NCBI GenBank assembly: GCA_947167105.1
Contig: CAMVGU010000024.1
Span: forward strand, 1-44,604
DNA: 44,604 nucleotides
From: an uncultured Selenomonas sp.
GTDB lineage: Bacteria; Bacillota; Negativicutes; Selenomonadales; Selenomonadaceae
Reading direction: 5' to 3'
Shown here piece after piece: positions 31,655-41,300 of this stretch. Positions within the stretch are counted from its first letter, which is position 1. Every line of letters begins with the position of its first letter. Made by a program: the position numbers and the translations under genes. Below the pieces are notes generated by a model. It did no database searches. It saw only the letters and a program-made list of their open reading frames with translations, and was not told the origin of the DNA.

Positions 31655-33604
31655 ATGACGGACAAGAAACACAAGCCGGTGCAGGAGACTGAACTGACTG
31701 AGGCAGACAAGGCCGAAGCCATCCTGAAGAAATACGACAAGGAATCCGACAAGATGGAATATACGGGGGTGATGGGGCGCATAGTAGCGGGGCTTGCCAT
31801 TGCTTTCTCCCTGTTCCAGCTCTATACCGCGACCTTCGGTGTGCTGGATGCCCAGTTGCAACGTGCCGTCCATCTGGGCTTTGGCCTGGTGCTGGTGTAC
31901 CTGCTTTATCCTACGCGCAAGGGATGGTCAAGGCATAAGCTGCATCCCTTTGACCTGCTGCTGGCCCTCCTGGGGGCGGCAGCACCTGCCTATATCCTGC
32001 TTAATTACAAGTCCCTGGTGCTGAGGGCAGGCATGGTCTCAGGGGCAGACCTGGCCATGGGCCTGCTGGGTGTCCTGCTGGTCATCGAGGCGGCGCGCCG
32101 TGTCGTGGGACTGCCCATGGTCTGTGTGGTACTGCTCTTTCTTGCATACGCATTCGCCGGGCCATACATGCCGGGGGTGCTGGCTCATCGGGGACTGACG
32201 CCGGAGCAGCTGATTTCCCATCTCTACTTCACCACGGAGGGCATTTTCGGCATTCCCCTGGGCGTGTCCTCGACTTTTATCTTTCTCTTTATACTGTTTG
32301 GTGCTTATCTGGAATCCACGGGGCTGGGCAAGTTCTTTATCGACCTGGCCAACTCCATTGCCGGCTGGGCCTCAGGTGGCCCGGCGAAAGTCGCGGTGAT
32401 GTCCTCCGGCCTGATGGGCACGGTGTCAGGCTCCTCGGTGGCTAATGTCGTCGGCACAGGCTCCCTGACCATCCCCATGATGAAGAAGCTGGGCTATCAT
32501 AAGAACTTCGCAGGCGCGGTGGAGGCGGCGGCTTCCACGGGTGGGCAGCTAATGCCTCCGGTTATGGGAGCGGCGGCCTTCCTGATGGCGGAGTTCGTCG
32601 GCGTGCCCTACCTGGATATTGTGAAAGCGGCGGCTATCCCGGCTCTCCTGTATTTTATCGGTGTCTGGCTGGGCGTACACTTCGAGGCCCGGCGCTCGAA
32701 TTTGAAGGGCATACCACGGAGCCAGTTGCCGAAAATGGGCAAACTGCTCCATGAGCGCGGCCACCTGGCCCTGCCTCTCATCATTATCGTGTATTTGCTG
32801 GTGGCAGGCTATACGCCCATGCGGGCGGCCCTGGTGGCCATTGTGCTGGCCATTGCCTGCTCCGCGCTTCGTAAGAACACCCGCATGAAACCCATCCAGA
32901 TTGTGGAAGGTCTGGAAAACGGGGCAAAAAATGTCCTGGGCGTGCTGGTGGCCTGTGCGGCTGCCGGTATCATCATCGGTGTCGTCACCAAGACCGGCGT
33001 GGGGCTGAAGCTGGCCTCCGGCCTCCTGGAACTTTCCGGCGGCCTGCTGCTGCCCACCATGTTCTTCACCATGATTACGGCTATCCTGCTGGGCATGGGC
33101 GTGCCGACCACCGCAAACTATGTCATCACCTCCACCATAGCGGCCCCTGCTCTGGTGCAGATGGGGGTGCCGGTGCTGGCAGCTCATATGTTCGTGTTTT
33201 ACTTCGGCATTATCGCGGACGTAACGCCGCCGGTGGCTCTGGCGGCCTATGCTGGTGCCGGCATCTCCGGGGGCAATCCCCTCAGAACGGGTGTCAACGC
33301 CTCGAAGCTTGCCATAGCGGCCTTCATTATCCCCTATATGTTCGTGCTCTCCCCGGTGCTGCTGATGGTGGACGCGACAGTGCCGACTCTCCTTTTTATC
33401 ACCCTCACTGCTATCATCGGCATGATCGCCCTCTCCTCGTCCCTGATTGGCTACCTGGCCGATAACTGCCGTGGCTGGGAGCGCCTTGTGCTCGCCGTCG
33501 GCGGCCTGCTGCTCATCAAGCCGGGCCTTGAGACCGACATCATCGGCATCATCCTCTCGGTGGGCATCTACCTCCTGCAACGCCGTCGCCGTCAGGCAGG
33601 GTGA
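31655..33604 (+). CDS. TRAP transporter fused 4TM/12TM permease
   Basis: The protein has 649 residues from ATG 31655 (MTDKKHKPVQE), with GAAAGGG upstream. An acidic cytoplasmic N-terminus precedes four membrane helices equivalent to the small DctQ-type subunit. A large DctM-type domain follows, with conserved SGLMGTVSGSSVANVVGTGSLTIPMM split by function into SG..SGSSVANV and PVMGAAAFLMAEF. The late stretch LLGMGVPTTANYVI is also typical. It works with the lipoprotein at 30137. It is the last gene before the tRNA. Confidence 0.94.
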   Translation: MTDKKHKPVQETELTEADKAEAILKKYDKESDKMEYTGVMGRIVAGLAIAFSLFQLYTATFGVLDAQLQRAVHLGFGLVLVYLLYPTRKGWSRHKLHPFDLLLALLGAAAPAYILLNYKSLVLRAGMVSGADLAMGLLGVLLVIEAARRVVGLPMVCVVLLFLAYAFAGPYMPGVLAHRGLTPEQLISHLYFTTEGIFGIPLGVSSTFIFLFILFGAYLESTGLGKFFIDLANSIAGWASGGPAKVAVMSSGLMGTVSGSSVANVVGTGSLTIPMMKKLGYHKNFAGAVEAAASTGGQLMPPVMGAAAFLMAEFVGVPYLDIVKAAAIPALLYFIGVWLGVHFEARRSNLKGIPRSQLPKMGKLLHERGHLALPLIIIVYLLVAGYTPMRAALVAIVLAIACSALRKNTRMKPIQIVEGLENGAKNVLGVLVACAAAGIIIGVVTKTGVGLKLASGLLELSGGLLLPTMFFTMITAILLGMGVPTTANYVITSTIAAPALVQMGVPVLAAHMFVFYFGIIADVTPPVALAAYAGAGISGGNPLRTGVNASKLAIAAFIIPYMFVLSPVLLMVDATVPTLLFITLTAIIGMIALSSSLIGYLADNCRGWERLVLAVGGLLLIKPGLETDIIGIILSVGIYLLQRRRRQAG

Positions 33605-33632
33605 GAGAAGGTAAAAGGCGGTGATGCCGCCC

Positions 33633-33661
33633 TTTACAATAAGGTGAAGTTATGCTATAAT
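33633..33661 (+). promoter_or_regulatory. promoter of tRNA-Ser
   Basis: TTTACA (33633-33638) and TATAAT (33656-33661) are 17 bp apart, with a TGC extension. Transcription would begin near 33668, 20 bases before the tRNA. Confidence 0.75.
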
Positions 33662-33687
33662 ACCTTAGTCGCTGTAGAGCGGCACAT

Positions 33688-33775
33688 GGAGAGGTGTCCG
33701 AGTGGTCGAAGGTGCTTGACTCGAAATCAAGTGAGGTTCACGCCTCCGTGGGTTCGAATCCCACCCTCTCTGCCA
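33688..33775 (+). tRNA. tRNA-Ser (anticodon CGA)
   Basis: The acceptor arms GGAGAGG / CCTCTCT (one G-U pair) are followed by discriminator G and encoded CCA. The anticodon arm is CTTGA-CTCGAAA-TCAAG, with CGA at the anticodon position, reading UCG. The long variable arm (TGAGGTTCACGCCTCC) is typical of serine tRNAs, and the T arm is GTGGG-TTCGAAT-CCCAC. A terminator follows. The gene borders the accessory region downstream. Confidence 0.95.
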
Positions 33776-33784
33776 GTAAATTCA

Positions 33785-33815
33785 AGCCTTGCGGTGGTTT
33801 CCGCAGGGCTTTTTC
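33785..33815 (+). terminator. terminator of tRNA-Ser
   Basis: AGCCTTGCGG-tggttt-CCGCAGGGCT is followed by TTTTT. Confidence 0.85.
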
Positions 33816-33953
33816 TGTGGACGAGATCCATTACGCTCGTCAAGTAAACAAATCCCTCATCAGTCCATATGTACATTATGTCTGTGTACCACACGGCGTT
33901 TTGCTTGCCTGGATTGAAATGGTATCAGGAATTTACGGAAGGAGATGCGCAAT

Positions 33954-35219
33954 ATGGCCTTTGTTCCACGACTGCAAATACATAACTTAGGGCCGGTTGA
34001 AGACTGCGATATTCTACTGAATAGAATGATGGTACTGGACGGCCCTCAAGCTGCGGGAAAAAGCACGATAGCCAAGGCGATTTTCTTCTTTCGTACCGTG
34101 AAGGACGAGATTTTCGAGACCTTTTTCTATGAGCGCATCGACCCTGTACCTTGGTTAAATGCAAGATGGTATCTGCTAAAGAAATTGAATCGCATTTTAG
34201 GTAGCTACATGTCCGTAAAACGAGGCACTTACCTGTCTTATGAGTATGCACCTAATATAAAAATCGAGGTAAGGCTGACCAAAGAAACAACTTCACTCAT
34301 AACATTCAGCCAGCCCATCATAAATGCGTTGGAAAAATATCGAGATATTGATTTTAAGACTGCGAATATGGGGGATGTTCGGCGGGAATTGCAAGAACTG
34401 TTTGCGGACAACAGCAAGATAGTTTATCTTCCGGCAGGCCGCAGCTTCACGTCGCTCTTGATGCACCAACTGAATTATCTCCTAGCTGTCATGGATGACA
34501 AGCAGAAGGATACGCTTGATTACTGCATGAAGGACTATATGGAACGGGTGTTGCAAATCAAGCCGCAACTGGTCGAGCAACAGCTCTATGAAGAGGTCGC
34601 TAGGATAGACAGCGCACACTTTGGATTTATGCTTTTTGTAAGGGAATACATGGGACGTATCCTAAAAGGCCGCTATATCAACATCAACGGAGAGGAAGGG
34701 ATAAAGCTATTTGATTCCGATTCCGACAAGCCAATACCCCTTGATTTCGCATCTTCCGGACAGCAGGAAGTATTGTGGATTCTCAACCTGATATATTATT
34801 ATTTGCGGGAAAAACAGCCGACCATGTTCATCATCGAAGAACCAGAAGCACACCTATACCCAGACGCTCAGAAGGAAATCGCGGAGTATATCGCTCTGGC
34901 TTTGCATGGGAACAATGAATGTGTAGTCACGACACACAGCCCGTATATCCTTGGAGCAATGAATAACCTGTTGGATATAAAACGTTTGGCAGATAAGGGC
35001 GTGTATGTTTCTCGTATCTTGGAGGAAAACGGACTTATCGGCTCACAGTTGCTCAACCGCAATGAATTCGCCGCCTATTTCGTTGATAATGGAACCATAA
35101 CAGATGCTATGGACAAAGAGACTGGCTTGATTCGCAATGAGATGATTGACGGTGCCTCTGACCGAATCAATCGCCTTGCGGATGAAATCTTCGCCTTGGA
35201 GAGTGGGAACTATGACTGA
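33954..35219 (+). CDS. AAA/OLD-type ABC-ATPase of a putative two-gene defence module
   Basis: The protein has 421 residues from ATG 33954; GGAAGGAG at 33937-33944 rules out the ATG directly behind it. Walker A is G30PQAAGKST38. The ABC-like signature is ASSGQQE (about 267-272), Walker B is FIIEEPEAHLYP (E295, E296), and the switch histidine lies in TTHSPYIL (H328). This is the AAA_15/AAA_21 arrangement of OLD-family, PARIS-, Septu- or Gabija-like ATPases. No TOPRIM domain is fused; the nuclease is instead the overlapping next gene. It is likely a DNA- or damage-sensing ATPase. A role in phage defence is inferred from architecture and from the tRNA-adjacent site. Confidence 0.82.
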   Translation: MAFVPRLQIHNLGPVEDCDILLNRMMVLDGPQAAGKSTIAKAIFFFRTVKDEIFETFFYERIDPVPWLNARWYLLKKLNRILGSYMSVKRGTYLSYEYAPNIKIEVRLTKETTSLITFSQPIINALEKYRDIDFKTANMGDVRRELQELFADNSKIVYLPAGRSFTSLLMHQLNYLLAVMDDKQKDTLDYCMKDYMERVLQIKPQLVEQQLYEEVARIDSAHFGFMLFVREYMGRILKGRYININGEEGIKLFDSDSDKPIPLDFASSGQQEVLWILNLIYYYLREKQPTMFIIEEPEAHLYPDAQKEIAEYIALALHGNNECVVTTHSPYILGAMNNLLDIKRLADKGVYVSRILEENGLIGSQLLNRNEFAAYFVDNGTITDAMDKETGLIRNEMIDGASDRINRLADEIFALESGNYD

Positions 35220-35658
35220 GATATGGCCGACGAGCTACGAGAAACTGATTAGCCATGCCGAGGACAAGCATACCAATTCCATATACGTTTCCGAGGAAAA
35301 TCATTGCGAACACAGAGCTGTCAATAATGATAGGGACTACGTGAATCATATTAAGATAGATGGCAAGGTCATCCCCAAGGCTTGCAGAGACACGAAGCGA
35401 GTAGATTTCCTTCTGATAAATGAAACGAAAAAGACTGCCTACTTCATCGAATTGAAGGGCAGTCATATCAAAGATGCTTTTGAACAGCTAGAGGTAACGG
35501 ACATGCACTTAAAGCCCCTACTGAAAGAATACGCGGTTCAGTGGAGGATTATCTATCATTCGAGAACGACAAGGCTGCGCACTAACGAGGTGAACCAATA
35601 TTGCAGAAAGCATCCTTGCCTGATAATCCATAATACGCCGATGGAAGAACACATATAG
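35212..35658 (+). CDS. small PD-(D/E)XK nuclease-like partner protein
   Basis: The protein has 148 residues from ATG 35212, overlapping the ATPase stop by 8 bp; the longer frame from 35146 lies inside the ATPase gene. The core RVDFLLINETKKTAYFIELKGS holds D65, E80 and K82, the spacing of the PD-(D/E)XK catalytic site on two adjacent strands. A preceding acidic/histidine stretch (about 15-40) could add a metal ligand. No other domain is seen. Tight coupling suggests a complex with the ATPase, which would control the nuclease. I know no named system with exactly this pair and length. Confidence 0.75.
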   Translation: MTEIWPTSYEKLISHAEDKHTNSIYVSEENHCEHRAVNNDRDYVNHIKIDGKVIPKACRDTKRVDFLLINETKKTAYFIELKGSHIKDAFEQLEVTDMHLKPLLKEYAVQWRIIYHSRTTRLRTNEVNQYCRKHPCLIIHNTPMEEHI

Positions 35659-36083
35659 CCTCATCCGTTATGACGCAATGGCTCATAAGGAATTTGTGGG
35701 GTATTGCGTGCTGGGCTTGGTAGGGAGGAACATCTATTGAATTTACTCGTGGTAGGAAATGGCAGTACCTGCTCCATTATGCAGGACTGCCGCAGCTTTA
35801 CGCCCGTGTTCCTCGGGACAGTATCATCATCCACGCTCTCAGCCATCAGAAATCAGTCATAGAAACAAATCTGCTTTTGGACGATTTCGGAGAGCGGCCT
35901 TTGCTTGGCTGAACCTTGCTGTGATGGCCGAGAGAGGGTATCCATGCTGCGCCTTCGGCTTGCACTCGCTAAATGCTAATAGTAAAATATATACAGGAAG
36001 TGACGAGGCGAAAAGAGGCAGGAACGGTTGTCGGAGAAGGTTCTTTAGGAGATTCGTGGCTTTAGGGGGAGGGGCGGAATTTC
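35659..36083 (+). other. intergenic stretch with coding-like relics
   Basis: No intact gene is supported in this 425-bp gap. One frame at 35724-35912 has no start codon but reads like protein (FTRGRKWQYLLHYAGLPQ, later NLLLDDFGERPLLG), suggesting a gene fragment. An overlapping 41-codon frame from TTG 35737 has a good ribosome site (GGGAGG at 35723-35728) but an unconvincing composition. Both are compatible with decay after insertion events. The end supplies the ribosome site for the next gene. Confidence 0.4.
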
Positions 36084-37772
36084 GTGACGACAAAGAATAG
36101 GAAGCCCATGCCCATAGGGATTGAGGACTTCAAGAAACTGAGAGAAAAATATTACTTTATCGATAAGACAAGGTTTATACGGGAACTGTTGGATAGTCAT
36201 GGGGATGTCACACTCATTACCCGTCCTCGCCGCTTTGGCAAGACGCTGACCCTCTCCATGCTCCAGTACTTCTTCACACTGGAACAGGCCGAGGAAAACA
36301 GGAAACTTTTTGAAGGTCTGGATATAGAACGGGCCGGAGAGGAATATATGCGTGAGCAAGGCTCTCGCCCTGTAGTTTTCCTGACATTGAAGGATGTGCG
36401 GGAATGGGACTTTGACAGCATGATTTCCTCGTTGAAAGAGAATCTGCGCTGGCTTTACGGGAATTTTCGTTATGTGATTGAAGGGAACAGGCTTTCCAAA
36501 GATGATGAGGCGTTTTTTCAGTCTATTCTAGACAAGTCGGCGGATGTCCCTAGTATGCAGGCTGCCTTGAAGAATTTGTTGCACGTTTTGGAGCAGTATC
36601 ATGGCCGCAAGCCCATCTTGCTCTTGGACGAGTACGATGGGCCCATACAGGCTGCCTGGGCGCATGGCTACTATGAGAAGTGCATCGGGTTTATGCGAAA
36701 TTTCCTAAGTGCGGCTCTCAAGACCAATCCCTCCCTGGATTTCGCTGTACTTACAGGCATCACACGCATTTCCAAGGAGAGTATCTTCAGCGGATTGAAT
36801 AATCTCAAGGTCTGCTCTGTTCTTGCGAAGCAGTACAGTGACATCTTTGGCTTTACCCAGACGGAAGCAACGCGTCTCATGGAGGACTGCGGTGTCGGGG
36901 ACAAGCTCACTGAGTTGAAGCAATGGTATGATGGCTATTTGTTTGGGGACACAGAAATTTACAATCCTTGGTCGGTCATACAGTTTGTGGGCAATGACTG
37001 CACATTTGCCGCCTATTGGTTCAACACATCGGGGAACAGCATCCTGCGGGAACTGCTGCGGGATACGGACAGCAGCCAGGAGACGGAGCTGATTGGCCTG
37101 ATGCGCGGCGAACCCATAGAAGCGGAAATCAACGAGAACATAGTTTACCCGGAAATCTATAGAAATCGTGATGCTCTCTACACCATGCTGCTGACCACCG
37201 GCTATTTGAAACCTTTCCATTTGGAGCCGCTTCACGCTGACAGCGTATCTGCCAGCATACCCTGCCAACTGGTGCTTCCCAATCGGGAAATCCGCATGGC
37301 ATACCATGATGAGATTTTGAACTACCTCACACGCGATACGGGCAAAACCATCCTGCGGCAAATGCTCCGTGCTATGCTGGAGGGTGATGCTGTGGGATTC
37401 CAGCAACGTCTTCAGAAAATTTTGCTGAACAATATCAGCTTCCACGATGCAAGAGAAAGCTTTTACCACGGTATGATGCTTGGATTTTCCGTACTGCTGG
37501 AGGGAAAATTCCATGTGAAATCCAACGGCGAAAGCGGTTATGGCAGGTTCGACCTTGCCTTCTTCCCCCGAAAGGAGGGTGTCCCCGGCATAATACTGGA
37601 GTTCAAGACGGTAAAGGACGAGGATCTGCTGGAGAGTGCGGCCAAGGAGGCGCTGGCGCAAATTGAGGCAAAGCAATATGGGGCAGAGTTGCAGCAGCAA
37701 GGAGTAAAGGAAGTCTGGAAGTATGGCATCGCCTTCTGCAAAAAGCGGGTATGGATGGAACGGGAAGCGTAG
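36084..37772 (+). CDS. AAA-ATPase-like / PD-(D/E)XK protein (DUF1703 type)
   Basis: The protein has 562 residues from GTG 36084, with GGGGAGGGGCGG upstream; ATG 36108 is an alternative. The N-terminal AAA-ATPase-like domain has IGIEDFKKLREKYYFIDKT, a Walker A variant R47PRRFGKT54 and Walker B PILLLDEYDGPI. The C-terminal nuclease-like domain has GRFDLAFF and GIILEFKTVK (D, E, K of PD-(D/E)XK). Such proteins are very common and often multicopy in gut anaerobes. Their role is unsettled; mobility, recombination or defence have been suggested from context. It lies in the accessory region. Confidence 0.88.
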   Translation: MTTKNRKPMPIGIEDFKKLREKYYFIDKTRFIRELLDSHGDVTLITRPRRFGKTLTLSMLQYFFTLEQAEENRKLFEGLDIERAGEEYMREQGSRPVVFLTLKDVREWDFDSMISSLKENLRWLYGNFRYVIEGNRLSKDDEAFFQSILDKSADVPSMQAALKNLLHVLEQYHGRKPILLLDEYDGPIQAAWAHGYYEKCIGFMRNFLSAALKTNPSLDFAVLTGITRISKESIFSGLNNLKVCSVLAKQYSDIFGFTQTEATRLMEDCGVGDKLTELKQWYDGYLFGDTEIYNPWSVIQFVGNDCTFAAYWFNTSGNSILRELLRDTDSSQETELIGLMRGEPIEAEINENIVYPEIYRNRDALYTMLLTTGYLKPFHLEPLHADSVSASIPCQLVLPNREIRMAYHDEILNYLTRDTGKTILRQMLRAMLEGDAVGFQQRLQKILLNNISFHDARESFYHGMMLGFSVLLEGKFHVKSNGESGYGRFDLAFFPRKEGVPGIILEFKTVKDEDLLESAAKEALAQIEAKQYGAELQQQGVKEVWKYGIAFCKKRVWMEREA

Positions 37773-37810
37773 CAGGTTCGGAGATGACCGTCTGCAAAGG
37801 CTTTCCTGTA

Positions 37811-37870
37811 AGGAACTGTAGCGAAATAAACTAGACCCGCAAGTGTCTAGGTTATAAGTATACAGTTCCT
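37811..37870. repeat. nested inverted repeat between accessory genes
   Basis: The perfect outer arms AGGAACTGTA (37811-37820) and TACAGTTCCT (37861-37870) enclose a perfect inner hairpin CTAGAC-ccgcaagt-GTCTAG (37831-37850). There is no T-run, so it is not a normal terminator. It could be a recombination or transposon end, or a leader structure of the gene at 37899. Confidence 0.6.
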
Positions 37871-37898
37871 AACCTTGGCAAAGATGAGGTGTTGATCT

Positions 37899-38240
37899 AT
37901 GGCTTTTCTCAATAAGGATGAACAGATATTACAGCATAATAAAATAAATGCAGAATATATTTTAGATATCATGAAGGAAAATAATATCCGCGTAGATGAT
38001 ATACTGAAAGCAGACGGATATTTTGCCTGGACGCTCTGGGTAGATGAAGATGTGGAGGAACGTTTTCAGAGTTGCTGTGAAGAAAATGGTATAAATTCTG
38101 ACATGGTAGGCATTGATACAAAAAACAGGATTTTCAAAGAAGTAAAAGCGAGAAGCCAGAAACTGATTGAAGATGAGTCGTGTATGGCTGGCTATGATGT
38201 GCTTATGGGTGTAATGCGACGTGCTATGAAAACAGTGTAA
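37899..38240 (+). CDS. small protein of unknown function in the accessory region
   Basis: The protein has 113 residues from ATG 37899, behind GATGAGGTG. It is acidic and helical (NAEYILDIMKENNIRVDDIL) with no membrane segment. The family is not recognised. Base composition is AT-rich like the helicase gene that starts 73 bp downstream, so the two may have been acquired together. It could be a partner of that helicase or an unrelated cassette. Confidence 0.65.
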   Translation: MAFLNKDEQILQHNKINAEYILDIMKENNIRVDDILKADGYFAWTLWVDEDVEERFQSCCEENGINSDMVGIDTKNRIFKEVKARSQKLIEDESCMAGYDVLMGVMRRAMKTV

Positions 38241-38313
38241 CCTGCATTAAGATAGAGGTAGGCAAGGAAACGTTTTAGGAACGACATTAAACTTGATTAA
38301 GAGGAGCGGCAAT

Positions 38314-41300
38314 ATGGAAAGAATTTTACCAGGTATTTATGAGGAAATCATCAGCAAAAGACTTGGGAAAAAACTCCAAATGGCCGGTGATATAGAATAT
38401 CATATTGAACAACTAGATCCACAAGAGGCTGTTCGCTATCTTGCTGATTATGTTCAGAAGCTCTTGAAACTTCATCTTAAAGAGCTTGCTGAAAAAACAG
38501 ACAGAGATGATGAAAATGCAATAGCTTTGGTATATCTTGTCAACAGTATAATACGAATGCTAAAAAGTGAACAGGGAATTGATGTACAGGATGAGGTAGA
38601 GGAACCTGTAAATCTTTTGCTACAAATTTACATGAGGCAAAATTCCACGTTAGCACTGCAAAGGAAAATTCAAGATATACGACCGATAACATCAATTACA
38701 ACACCATATCTATTTACGGGAAGTAGAAAAGAGCCTCAAGTGGCTTCCGAACTAACAAAAGAAATATTTTCATCCGATCGAATAGATTTTTTGGTTTCTT
38801 TTATACGCTGGACAGGTTTACGTATTATTTTACCCCAGTTGCGACGTTTTACAGAACACGGAGGAAAACTTAGGATTATTACTACGACTTATATGGGAGC
38901 TACTGAAGCAAAAGCGATTCGTGAATTGACGCAATTGGCAAATACGGAGATTAAAATATCCTATAACGTCAAAGAGACTCGTTTACATGCTAAAGCCTAT
39001 GTTTTTTACAGAAATACTGGATTTTCTACCGCGTATATTGGTTCTTCTAACCTTTCAAAGGCAGCAATCAGTGAGGGGCTAGAGTGGAATATAAAAATCA
39101 CAGAGCAAATGATGCCGGAAATAATGAAGAAAATATTGGCAACATTTGAAACCTACTGGCACTCTGATGATTTTGTGAAAATTGAGGGAACCGAGGCCGA
39201 AATGAAGGAATTAGTCAAGAGGCTTCAACAGACAAAACTCTCAAGTTTCTCAGACGGCATGGATGCTTATAGTTTTGATATCCATCCGTATCCATTTCAA
39301 CAGGAAATTCTCGATGAACTGGCAGCAGAACGAGAAATTCGTGGCCATATGAAAAACCTGGTTGTAGCAGCTACTGGTACGGGAAAAACAGCAATCTCTG
39401 CTTTTGACTACAGGCGATTGAGGAAACAGCGCCTTCCTAAAAGCACGAAGCTTCTTTTTATCGCACATAGGGAAGAAATATTGCAACAGAGTTTGGCGGC
39501 GTATAGGCAAGTTTTAAAAGATAGGTCCTTTGGAGAACTTTGTGTGGGAGGTGCTTTACCTACTCAAACTGAACATTTATTTATGTCTATTCAAACATTT
39601 ATGTCTCGAAAATTTTGGCAGGACATGTCGCCAGATTACTACGATATGATTGTAGTAGATGAATTCCATCACGCCTGTGCGCCTTCATATCAAAAGTTAA
39701 TTAGCTATTTTCATCCAACTGTTTTTCTGGGGTTGACAGCTACACCTGAACGTATGGATGGTGCCTCTGTACTCAGTTACTTTGATAATCATATTGCAGC
39801 TGAAATCAGGTTGCCAGATGCTATAGAGAGACGACTTTTGTGTCCTTTTCATTATTTCGGTGTAGAGGATACCGAGGATTTAAGTCAGATTCATTGGGTA
39901 GGTACGGGAAGTAGTGGACACTATGATGTAAAGGATTTAACCAATCTATACGCTATAGATGAGTACAAGGCAAAGAGGCGTGCAAATGCGATATTTAGGG
40001 CGGTGGAAGAGTATACAACTGATTTGTCCCAGGTGAAAGGGCTAGGATTTTGTGTTAGTAAAATTCATGCACATTTTATGGCACAGTATTTCAACCTTGC
40101 GTATGCAGACAAGGGTTTTCAGGCTATGGCTTTAGATGCAGATAGTAGTGAGCCAGAAAGGAAAAGCGCTCAAAGTAAGTTGGAGCAAGGAAAGATTTCC
40201 TTCATATTCGTTGTAGACCTATATAACGAGGGCGTAGATATTCCTTCGGTTAATACAGTCCTTTTTTTGAGGCCAACCAATAGCTTGACAGTGTTTCTAC
40301 AGCAACTTGGACGTGGGTTGAGATTGGCCGATGGAAAAGATGTCTTGACGGTGCTTGATTTTATAAGCCCTGCTAACAGAAATTATGATTTTGTATCAAA
40401 GTTACGTGCATTGTTTACCAGGAAGGATGTTTCGGTTAAGGATGAAATAAATGCAGGGTTTGTACACATTCCTAAGGGGTGCTATATTCACCTAGAAGAG
40501 AAACCTCAGAAGGTTATTCTGGAAAATATCAGAGCGCAGTTGAGAAATAGAAATTTTTATCTGGAAAGGCTGAGAGAGTTATATTCCGTTACGGGTCAGG
40601 TTCCAAGTTTGCGCGTATTTCTTAGCTCGTTAGGTCAGTCTGTAAGAGAGTTTTATAATGGAAAGATAACATTTACTGAATTACTTTATGAAGCTGGAAT
40701 AATAAATGAGGTTGATTCTGCGCAAGGGGAAATTCTGCAAAAGGCATTGCCTAGAATATGTTTAATTGATTCTGTTAGCTGGTTGCAATATTTAAGAAAA
40801 CATATAGGAAATAAGTCTTCTGCTCAGGGCAAATTGGAGCAGCAATACCTACGTATGTGGCAATATACAGTTTGGCAAAGGGAATATAATAAGGCTGGAT
40901 TCTCGGAACCTTCCGATGCATTGGTTTCTTGGCATGGTCAACCATGGGAAAATGAAGTAAAAGAGGCACTGGAACTCGTTTATGAAAGCATAAACCTTAC
41001 GACGCATCCAATACGCGTGCCTTTTGTATGCGCTTTGGAGGTATATGCCACATATACCAGAGATCAGATTTTTGCTGCTTTAGGCTTAAAGAATCCTCAA
41101 GCTGTTCGCGAAGGTGTCAAATATTTGAAAGAATTAGATACGGATGTTTTTCTAGTAACTTTAAACAAGTCTAATAAGGAATTCTCTGACACTACTAGAT
41201 ATGAAGATTACTCAATCAGTGATTATCTTTTTCACTGGCAAAGTCAGAGTACCACTTCTGTTGAATCACCAACGGGACAGAGATATGTGAATCAGCTCAA

